DNA of 35,793 bases from a virus. The notes under the pieces were generated by a model. That model saw only the letters and a list, made by a program, of their open reading frames with translations. It did not search any database and was not told where the DNA came from. The position numbers and the translations under genes are program-made. This document shows, in pieces, positions 31,319-35,793 of this stretch. The stretch spans positions 1 to 35,793 of IMG/VR virus record IMGVR_UViG_3300012001_000023. The stretch is one strand, 5' to 3'. Within the stretch, counting starts at the first letter, position 1, and each line of letters opens with the position of its first letter.

Positions 31319-32068
31319 TTACCATAGAACCTTTGATAATTTTTCTTCCTGCACGTTCTTTTTCTTTCGATAAGCGTTTCCTAGTTTTACCCAGTTCTGC
31401 ATAAGTTCATAGGGTGTTGTAATTTGCGATATGTATAGATTTTGTTGATTTATTTCTGGTAATAACTTCACGGCGGAAACAACTCTTTCTAGCCCATATT
31501 CTTCTAAGAGGTAATCACATGCTTTCCTTTGAGTTGTGTTGTCGTAGTGTTTCTTATTCTTCGGGTCTACCACCTCAAAGGATTTTATTATCTCTGCTCC
31601 TAGAGAATTATGAACAATCTTTTTCTTCTCTCCTTTAGGAGAGGTTTCTTTTGTATTAGTTTCTTTGTTTCTTTTGTTGGTATGCGTTTGACTACCAGAT
31701 TTGGTATGCGTTTGACTACCCCCCAGTATGCGTTTGACTACTGGGGGTATGCGTTTGCATACTACCCACTCATCGTAATTCTGATTAAACTTTAAGCCCT
31801 TTTCTCTCTTAAGGAGTATGCGTTTGACTACCAGCGACTTTACCGCTTTTGCTACGTTCCCGTGTTTCATCTCTGTTGCCTTCTCGAACTGACTAAGAGA
31901 AATCCAGTCCCAGTCCTTCTTTCTAGTACCTTCCGCCCAGCCCCAAGTTTTGCGCCACACAACCCACACAATACGCATTTCACTTGAAGGAATAGACAGG
32001 GTAGACAACTTCTCTACTAGCTCATTCGCTATGGATATATACCCGTTTTTGAGTGCAGGATTAGCCAT
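31319..32068 (-). CDS. Lambda-O-like replication initiator, 249 aa
   Basis: The N-terminal domain (residues 1-95) matches phage O proteins: NGYISIANELVEKL, VWRKTWGWAEGTRKKDWDWI, SLSQFEKATEM and NVAKAVKSLVVKRI, the winged-helix that binds iterons. Residues 105-150 are a polar linker encoded by the iteron and AT-rich DNA. The C-terminal domain (about 165-249) would contact the host or a phage helicase loader. I chose the ATG at 32068; an in-frame ATG at 32092 lies inside a stem. As in lambda, the origin is inside the gene. No helicase or loader gene is recognised downstream. Confidence 0.8.
   Translation of the reverse strand: MANPALKNGYISIANELVEKLSTLSIPSSEMRIVWVVWRKTWGWAEGTRKKDWDWISLSQFEKATEMKHGNVAKAVKSLVVKRILLKREKGLKFNQNYDEWVVCKRIPPVVKRILGGSQTHTKSGSQTHTNKRNKETNTKETSPKGEKKKIVHNSLGAEIIKSFEVVDPKNKKHYDNTTQRKACDYLLEEYGLERVVSAVKLLPEINQQNLYISQITTPYELMQNWVKLGNAYRKKKNVQEEKLSKVLW
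31590..31831. other. Probable replication origin: five iterons plus AT-rich block
   Basis: The 15-mer TATGCGTTTGACTAC occurs at 31681, 31705, 31727, 31748 (variant, TATGCGTTTGCATAC) and 31817, with 21-24 bp spacing for the first four and 69 bp for the last. An inverted repeat CCCCCAGTA/TACTGGGGG frames the third copy. A pyrimidine-rich AT block (31600-31680) and a palindrome CTCTCCTTTAGGAGAG (31628-31643) lie on one side. This is the same plan as the lambda origin inside gene O. Confidence 0.8.
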
Positions 32069-32072
32069 AGAC

Positions 32073-32148
32073 TTGCAACGCAAAAGGAACATACCACTGG
32101 ACGAGGCTCGCGAAAGCCTTGGAATGATATGTTCCTTGTGCGCAACAA
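32073..32148 (-). other. Long imperfect inverted repeat at the start of the replication gene
   Basis: The arms 32073-32093 and 32128-32148 match at 17 of 21 positions, and an inner stem AGGCT/AGCCT (32104-32119) shares nearly the same centre. In the minus-strand transcript this would be a long hairpin ending 4 nt before the ATG at 32068 and burying an alternative ATG at 32092. Confidence 0.6.
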
Positions 32149-32184
32149 ATGCTGTGCTGTTGTTTCGCGATTAAGTCCATACAA

Positions 32185-32213
32185 TAAATATACCACGAAC
32201 AACTATCCGTCAA
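32185..32213 (-). promoter_or_regulatory. Candidate promoter for the replication gene
   Basis: On the minus strand TTGACG (32213-32208) and TATTTA (32190-32185) are separated by 17 bp. The predicted transcript would carry a leader of about 110 nt containing the long inverted repeat. The rest of the gap 32149-32263 shows no gene. Confidence 0.4.
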
Positions 32214-32263
32214 TCACGTTATCCCCTGTTTTATCTCAGTCAGCACACTGTGGGGGGAGGGGG

Positions 32264-32458
32264 TCATGACCTGTGTTCTTGAAACTCTACTAATTCTTTT
32301 ATTACCGCCTTGTAAAGAAATGCGGGCATCCATCTCGGCTTTTGTTTTACTACAAGCCAGAAGTTTTTATCAAGCATCCTTGCGTGATTCTCTGCCATTT
32401 GCTCTACATAGGAGTCCATCACCTCCTGCGTTGTCCTCACGTTGGGGTGGGAGGTCAT
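32264..32458 (-). CDS. Hypothetical protein, 64 aa, duplicated N-terminus
   Basis: It begins MTSHPNVRTTQEV, nearly the same as the plus-strand gene at 2938, then continues as a helical basic protein (ENHARMLDKNFWLVVKQKPR). It starts inside the end of the kinase-like gene. No family is recognised. Confidence 0.6.
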   Translation of the reverse strand: MTSHPNVRTTQEVMDSYVEQMAENHARMLDKNFWLVVKQKPRWMPAFLYKAVIKELVEFQEHRS

Positions 32459-32460
32459 AG
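32419..32460 (-). repeat. 42-bp dispersed inverted repeat, copy 2
   Basis: This is the counterpart of 2936-2977 with one mismatch, on the opposite strand, covering the start codon and first 13 codons. Confidence 0.9.
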
Positions 32461-32898
32461 AATATCTATCAAGTACTTATCAAGAGGCAATTCAATGACT
32501 TCTTCATTTGGTAATACTGTATTGAACTCACCCCAGTTATTAGACATAAGTTTTATGAAGTCCTGAGTATTGCCCCTATCTTTGTATCGCTTCAGATACA
32601 CTGTTTTGCTATCTATTGAGTGGGAACCTTCTCGAAGAATTGGACTCGGAATAACTGTTGTGAACTCTACTCCATTGTCTAGCAGATGCTGTCTCAGTTC
32701 TTTATGACAACTTAGCAAGACAGTATAGCCATTATCTGCCATATGTTTTGCGCACCGCGCATATACTTCCCAGTCTTTATTAAAGGGAGTGCTTTCTAAA
32801 TCGACGACTCCCAATAATTCCTTTGCACAAGTTGACTTACCTATACCTGCGAATCCGCATATTACCTTCTTCACTTCAGATGATAGTTTGGGGGTCAT
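32455..32898 (-). CDS. P-loop nucleoside/nucleotide kinase-like protein, 147 aa
   Basis: A Walker A, CGFAGIGKST (14-23), is followed by VVDLEST and FNKDWEVYARCAKHMADNGY. A Walker-B-like strand YTVLLSCHKELRQHLLDNGV and VIPSP complete the pattern of small phage kinase-like P-loop proteins. The substrate is unknown; nucleotide metabolism is a reasonable guess. It overlaps the ribbon-helix-helix gene start (ATGA) and is the second gene of the minus-strand arm. Confidence 0.7.
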   Translation of the reverse strand: MTPKLSSEVKKVICGFAGIGKSTCAKELLGVVDLESTPFNKDWEVYARCAKHMADNGYTVLLSCHKELRQHLLDNGVEFTTVIPSPILREGSHSIDSKTVYLKRYKDRGNTQDFIKLMSNNWGEFNTVLPNEEVIELPLDKYLIDIL

Positions 32899-33026
32899 AC
32901 TAGGTCATTTAGAAAGTCTCGTAATACTTGTGCTTGGCTCACCTTAAACTTTCTAGCCATTTTGATTAGTCTCTTTTCCTGTTCGGCGGTCATGCGAAGA
33001 ATAAACGACACGGGATATAATTTCAT
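32895..33026 (-). CDS. Ribbon-helix-helix regulator, 43 aa
   Basis: The 43-residue product (MKLYPVSFILRMTAEQEKRL onward) has the beta strand followed by two helices of Arc/CopG proteins (VSFILRMTAEQEKRLIKM; VSQAQVLRDFLNDLV). Such dimers bind short operators. It is the first gene of the minus-strand arm and sits next to the divergent promoters with the repeated GCGATATC, so autoregulation is likely. The -10 box ends 8 bases before the ATG, so the transcript is essentially leaderless. Confidence 0.7.
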   Translation of the reverse strand: MKLYPVSFILRMTAEQEKRLIKMARKFKVSQAQVLRDFLNDLV

Positions 33027-33034
33027 ATAGGAGA

Positions 33035-33063
33035 ATAGTAGCACCAATATATAGATATCGCAA
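33035..33063 (-). promoter_or_regulatory. Early leftward promoter
   Basis: On the minus strand TTGCGA (33063-33058) and TACTAT (33040-33035) are 17 bp apart. The GCGATATC element overlaps the -35. The ATG at 33026 lies at the predicted transcription start or 2 nt after it. Confidence 0.6.
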
Positions 33064-33112
33064 TAGGTAGTTTATCCACAGGTACGTTATGCACTACTTG
33101 ACACGCGATATC
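33054..33112. promoter_or_regulatory. Shared operator pair GATATCGC / GCGATATC
   Basis: The 8-mer is at 33054-33061 (as GATATCGC) and 33105-33112 (as GCGATATC), in mirror orientation, one in each of the two divergent promoters at or just after the -35 box. A repressor bound to both would shut both arms. Confidence 0.5.
33072..33080 (+). promoter_or_regulatory. DnaA-box-like sequence TTATCCACA
   Basis: An exact R1-type DnaA box lies between the divergent promoters, where bound DnaA could affect both. Confidence 0.4.
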
Positions 33113-33126
33113 ACATAGTATAGGAT
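33098..33126 (+). promoter_or_regulatory. Early rightward promoter
   Basis: TTGACA (33098-33103), a 17-bp spacer and TAGGAT (33121-33126) form a strong sigma70-type promoter. It drives the recombination arm. The transcript would begin near 33133, about 155 nt before the first ATG at 33289. Confidence 0.7.
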
Positions 33127-33202
33127 AGCAACAGACACGAGGAACGCCCATCTTGCTCCGGCTCGGTGAAGCGACACTTACGGTCAGAGAGGTGCAACAT
33201 AC

Positions 33203-33270
33203 TCTCGCACGAGACAATTATTCACTAGAGTCTCTTGTTCTGCTCTTGCCTCTAGTGAGGGCAGAACAAG
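33203..33270 (+). ncRNA. Structured leader with interlocked inverted repeats
   Basis: A small stem TCTCG/CGAGA (33203-33214) is followed by two perfect but interlocked inverted repeats: TCACTAGAG (33222-33230) with CTCTAGTGA (33250-33258), and CTTGTTCTGC (33234-33243) with GCAGAACAAG (33261-33270). The order of arms is 1-2-1'-2', so the two stems exclude each other or form a pseudoknot. A frame starting with TTG at 33153 also runs through this region and cannot be excluded. Confidence 0.55.
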
Positions 33271-33288
33271 CGAAGAACCAAAACACTT

Positions 33289-33402
33289 ATGCACAACGAC
33301 CCTTGGGACATCGAAGAATCACAGGAAGCAATAGACAAGAAGTTTGAGAAGCAGGAAGAGGAAGCTAATGCAGATTACTCGGAACCTGAAACAGACTACT
33401 AA
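33289..33402 (+). CDS. Small acidic protein, 37 aa
   Basis: The ATG at 33289 opens a 37-residue highly acidic helical protein (MHNDPWDIEESQEAIDKKFE onward) ending in TAA at 33400. It is the first ATG-started gene of the plus arm, and its codons follow the phage's acidic-helix style. No family is recognised. Anti-host DNA-mimic activity is a possibility for such early acidic proteins, but nothing in the sequence proves it. Confidence 0.5.
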   Translation: MHNDPWDIEESQEAIDKKFEKQEEEANADYSEPETDY

Positions 33403-33412
33403 CTTTACTTAT

Positions 33413-33688
33413 ATGGAAATGACCACTTGCGAGTTCGCAGACACACCAGAGGCATACAAGTGCCAGACCGAGGAACAGTGTGATGAGTGCTTCATGATTG
33501 ACCACAAGAAAGAGTGCCCAGGATGTTCGGCTTACGAGCATGACGAATCGCCAGTAAACGTATCAAAGGAATTAGAGAGTGCGTACGAAGAGTACAAGAA
33601 AGCTCTCATAGACTTGCAGATAGCGGTTCTCGAATTGAAAGGAATCATGATTGAGACGAACGAAAAGATTGCTAACCTAATTGACTAA
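33413..33688 (+). CDS. Hypothetical Cys-rich and coiled-coil protein, 91 aa
   Basis: The start at 33413 follows the previous stop by 10 bases. The N-terminal half has eight Cys-type positions (CEF, KCQTEEQCDEC, ECPGC), a possible zinc knot. The C-terminal half is a coiled coil (LESAYEEYKKALIDLQIAVL). No family is recognised. Confidence 0.6.
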   Translation: MEMTTCEFADTPEAYKCQTEEQCDECFMIDHKKECPGCSAYEHDESPVNVSKELESAYEEYKKALIDLQIAVLELKGIMIETNEKIANLID

Positions 33689-33689
33689 C

Positions 33690-33767
33690 ATGGAAACTTT
33701 CCTCCCCCTCGCGCTCGTAGCCGGATATGCACTGTACGTCAGTTTCAAGGAAGTAATGAGTTGGTAA
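33690..33767 (+). CDS. Small membrane peptide, 25 aa
   Basis: The frame encodes METFLPLALVAGYALYVSFK plus five residues, a single short hydrophobic helix. It starts 1 base after the previous stop and ends 2 bases before the next gene. The tight packing supports it, but it is too short to assign. Confidence 0.4.
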   Translation: METFLPLALVAGYALYVSFKEVMSW

Positions 33768-33769
33768 AT

Positions 33770-33988
33770 ATGAACTTAATATCGACACAGATAGGTTTCG
33801 CAGAACGTGTCCGACCTCAAGGAAGCATGGGAGTCTCGTGGCAGTCCTTTCTCCAGGATAAAATCGAACAAGAAGAGGCTATGAACTGGCAGGAAAAAGA
33901 AATAGCACGAGAGATGAGGTTCCGCGAAGTTAGAGAACCGAGTATGTGGCAGAAGTTCAAAGCAATCGTTATTGGATTCATCCCTTAA
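33770..33988 (+). CDS. Hypothetical protein, 72 aa
   Basis: The start MNLISTQIGF at 33770 is 2 bases after the previous stop. The product has a charged helical centre (KIEQEEAMNWQEKEIAREMR) and a hydrophobic end (FKAIVIGFIP), so it may be tail-anchored or amphipathic. It stops one base before the annealing protein starts. Confidence 0.5.
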   Translation: MNLISTQIGFAERVRPQGSMGVSWQSFLQDKIEQEEAMNWQEKEIAREMRFREVREPSMWQKFKAIVIGFIP

Positions 33989-33989
33989 T

Positions 33990-34691
33990 ATGGCAACAAA
34001 AACAATCGTAAAGCACACACTACCGACCCTCTCCGACTTGTACGAAAACAAGGAGTCAATGGTGAAGCGTAATCAGCTCAATCTTATACTCAATGCCGAG
34101 CCTAAGAAAGAATGGGTACGCGTCCACCCGATGACAAAGCAAAACTACTTGCCGATTGACCGTGTGGAGTATCTTCTAACGATGATTTTCGGCTCGTGGA
34201 ATGTCGAAGTGAAGAATGTCCAACTTATAGCAAACAGCATCGCCGTAACTGTCCGTGTCCATGTCAACAATCCCGTTACAGGGCTCGCCGAGTTTCAAGA
34301 TGGAGTGGGAGCCGTACCTATTCAGATTAAAAAGGATTCAGGCGGTGCGATTGACTTTGCAAACATGAACTCTATGGCAATTCAGATTGGAGCACCTGCC
34401 GCCGAGAGCTATGCTTTCAAAGATGCCGCTGAGAAGTTTGGCAAAATCTTTGGAAAGGATATTAACCGAAAGAACAGCGCAGAGTATGTTGACCGTATTA
34501 CTCAAATGATTGAGGACTCTACAGATGTAGACTTGGCGCAGGAACTCGTCGAGGAGATTGACGCGTGTACCACTGAGGAACAGTTGAAAAAGGTGTGGGA
34601 AGAAAATCAGGGACTTGGACGACGGTTTGGAAAGGCAGTTACGGCACAGCGCGACTTTATCCGAAGTGTCGCTAAATCTGAAATCGTATGA
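33990..34691 (+). CDS. Rad52/Sak-like single-strand annealing protein, 233 aa
   Basis: The central part YLPIDRVEYLLTMIFGSWNV, the strand ITVRV-like IAVTVRVHV, and the segment NSMAIQIGAPAAESYAFKDA with AAEKFGKIFGKD fit the Rad52/Rad22-type phage recombinase fold, where the last segment is the conserved A-x-x-x-A-x-K-x-A-x-K-x-x-A-like helix. The C-terminus is acidic/helical. It is directly followed by an exonuclease, the usual partner in phage recombination. It would anneal single strands during replication and repair. The ATG at 33990 has no Shine-Dalgarno sequence. Confidence 0.75.
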   Translation: MATKTIVKHTLPTLSDLYENKESMVKRNQLNLILNAEPKKEWVRVHPMTKQNYLPIDRVEYLLTMIFGSWNVEVKNVQLIANSIAVTVRVHVNNPVTGLAEFQDGVGAVPIQIKKDSGGAIDFANMNSMAIQIGAPAAESYAFKDAAEKFGKIFGKDINRKNSAEYVDRITQMIEDSTDVDLAQELVEEIDACTTEEQLKKVWEENQGLGRRFGKAVTAQRDFIRSVAKSEIV

Positions 34692-35314
34692 TGAAGATTT
34701 GGGACGTTGTACAGAAATCAGAAGAGTGGCTTGCACTTCGCCGAGAGTACCCACAGACAGCGTCAGAAGCAGAGACTATAAGAGTCGGGGGAAAAGGTCT
34801 TGAAACACTGATATTCAAGAAGATGTCCGAGAAGTATTCGTCAGGAGAGGCACTACGTTTCTCTAACCCTGATACAGACCGAGGTGAGGACTCAGAACCA
34901 ACCGCAAGGGCACTATACTGCCTTGAGAGAGGCGTAGAAGTAAAAGAGATAGGATTCATCACAAACGATGAAATCAGTCCTGTAGCGGGCTGTAGCATAG
35001 ACGGAATGGTCGGTGAAGAAGGTTTATGGGAAGGCAAAGGATTCGGAGATGCAAAGCATTTCAAGATGACAATTCGAGGTATAGAAATCGAGAAAGATTA
35101 TATGTCTCAAATGCAAATGCAGATGCTTCTTACTGGACTTCCGTGGTGCGACTTCTCAGCATATTGTCCGAATCATATTCCTTCTCTTTTGACCCAACGT
35201 GTATATGCCGACGCGAAGATACAAAAAGAAATCCTCGAAGGATTGAAAAAAGGCGAAGAGATAATCAAGGAAATCGAAGAGAAACGTAAAGAAATACTAG
35301 CTAACATTAAATAA
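34688..35314 (+). CDS. YqaJ/lambda-type exonuclease, 208 aa
   Basis: The PD-(D/E)XK nuclease core is visible: RGEDSEPTARALY (Glu70 helix), GCSIDGMV (Asp105), GLWEGKG (Glu115-Gly-Lys117) and a later YMSQMQMQML helix (Gln141, Gln145) as in YqaJ/lambda exonuclease. The N-terminal QKSEEWLALR matches the conserved start of this family. It overlaps the annealing-protein gene by 4 bases, forming a two-component recombination system that degrades one strand of double-stranded ends. Confidence 0.85.
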   Translation: MMKIWDVVQKSEEWLALRREYPQTASEAETIRVGGKGLETLIFKKMSEKYSSGEALRFSNPDTDRGEDSEPTARALYCLERGVEVKEIGFITNDEISPVAGCSIDGMVGEEGLWEGKGFGDAKHFKMTIRGIEIEKDYMSQMQMQMLLTGLPWCDFSAYCPNHIPSLLTQRVYADAKIQKEILEGLKKGEEIIKEIEEKRKEILANIK

Positions 35315-35316
35315 AT

Positions 35317-35562
35317 ATGGCATTCACAAAATACAACATTAGCGTTCCACAGAAGTACACAAAAAATAACGAGGAGAAAACGTATTGGGCTAACGTGGGG
35401 ACATTGACCGAGTTTACAAAAGACGATGGGAGTATAAGTCGTATTGTCGAGATTCCCGCAATCGGGTTGAAGGCTAATGCTTTCCCTATAGAGCGTAAGG
35501 AGGAGACACGACCAGCAATGAATCAGAGCGAAGAAATCGACACGTCGGCTATACCATTTTAG
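35317..35562 (+). CDS. SSB-like mini-protein, 81 aa
   Basis: The protein lies directly after the exonuclease. It has beta-rich segments (KYNISVPQKYT; TYWANVGTLTEF; SRIVEIPAIG) and ends in EEIDTSAIPF. The last residues recall the acidic (D/E)-x-IPF tip with which SSB proteins recruit repair enzymes. At 81 aa it is too short for a standard OB-fold SSB but could be a shortened one or a tip-carrying adaptor. The call rests on the tip and context only. Confidence 0.5.
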   Translation: MAFTKYNISVPQKYTKNNEEKTYWANVGTLTEFTKDDGSISRIVEIPAIGLKANAFPIERKEETRPAMNQSEEIDTSAIPF

Positions 35563-35564
35563 CC

Positions 35565-35793
35565 ATGCAAAGTATCCCTTGCAAAATCGAGAATGGACAG
35601 CCCGTATTCTATAGCGGTACTCTCTCTCGTTTTGTCGAGGGGAAAGAGGGGAAGACTTGCGACCTTGTTCTTCGAGAAGTGAAGCGTACAGGCAGACAGA
35701 ATCGAGCGATGCACAAGTGGTTTTCACTCGTAGCCGAGGCACTAAATGATTCAGGGAACAACGTACAGCTAGTGTTGAAGCAAAAGGTGGACA
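35565..35793 (+). CDS. ninB: NinB-like recombination protein, N-terminal part
   Basis: The ATG is at 35565, two bases after the previous stop. Residues 1-76 are encoded here, with the family motif RTGRQNRAMHKWFS (about residues 40-53), where the QN region is the hallmark of NinB-type proteins. The frame is intact through the terminal overlap and continues into 50-261 at the left end, giving 146 residues in total. It completes the recombination set of the plus arm. Confidence 0.75.
   Translation, partial: MQSIPCKIENGQPVFYSGTLSRFVEGKEGKTCDLVLREVKRTGRQNRAMHKWFSLVAEALNDSGNNVQLVLKQKVD
35744..35793. repeat. Terminal direct repeat, right copy (circular overlap)
   Basis: This 50-base copy matches 1-49 and preserves the NinB-like frame, so it is probably the correct version of the junction. 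Confidence 0.85.

Noticed and set aside
32251-32262. G-run (G6AG5) as a G-quadruplex
   Set aside because: There are too few separated G tracts for a convincing quadruplex; it lies at the end of a small gene.
33153-33347. Possible TTG-started protein through the early leader
   Set aside because: It needs a TTG start without a ribosome site, overlaps the ATG-started gene at 33289 and covers two perfect inverted repeats; kept only as an alternative explanation for the leader.
1-35793. tRNA genes, CRISPR arrays, insertion sequences, integrase or attachment site
   Set aside because: No cloverleaf with a typical T arm, no regularly spaced direct repeats with spacers, no transposase or integrase motifs were found by eye.
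1-35793. TGA recoding (Gly or Trp) as in some candidate-phylum hosts
   Set aside because: Many genes end in TGA within tight ATGA overlaps and no long gene has internal TGA, so TGA is a normal stop.

Overview
The window looks like one complete genome of a small tailed double-stranded DNA phage, about 35.74 kb, with a podovirus-like gene set. The last 50 bases repeat the first 49 with one indel and one mismatch, so the contig closes into a circle and the break falls inside a ninB-like recombination gene. The phage character rests on small and large terminase, portal, scaffold, major capsid, neck proteins, collagen-like fibre, glycine-rich tip, holin and lysins. No tape measure, sheath, tail tube, integrase or CI-type repressor was recognised, so a strictly lytic short-tailed phage is the best guess. 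The host is not identifiable. Almost no gene has a Shine-Dalgarno sequence, which points to a host group that initiates translation without it (for example Bacteroidota or some candidate-phylum bacteria).

Layout. A divergent control region at about 33.03-33.13 kb separates two transcription arms. The plus-strand arm (33.1 kb to the end, continuing at 1-4.2 kb) starts with a strong sigma70-like promoter and a 155-nt leader with interlocked inverted repeats. It encodes small proteins, a Rad52/Sak-like annealing protein, a YqaJ/lambda-type exonuclease, a mini-protein with an SSB-like C-terminal tip, a NinB-like protein, a DAA(R/W) repeat protein, a C5-methyltransferase-like protein and many small unknown or zinc-ribbon proteins.

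The minus-strand arm (33.03 down to 4.17 kb) starts with a ribbon-helix-helix protein and a P-loop kinase-like protein. It continues with a lambda-O-like replication protein carrying five iterons inside its gene (probable origin), a NinG-like nuclease, and zinc-ribbon and HTH proteins. Then come terS, terL, portal, scaffold and capsid. Next is a glycosyltransferase/methyltransferase island, then neck and beta-propeller-like proteins, internal virion proteins (one joining a lytic transglycosylase to an ADP-ribosyltransferase-like domain), fibre and adhesin tip. Last are an XhlA-like protein, a papain-like protein, an HNH nuclease, two lysozyme-fold lysins and a holin.

The most notable signal is a family of five near-identical late promoters (TTGYATTGGTACA) on the minus strand. 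In four of them the motif begins exactly 36 nt before an ATG and a TANNNT-like -10 box sits at -12 to -7, which predicts leaderless late mRNAs.
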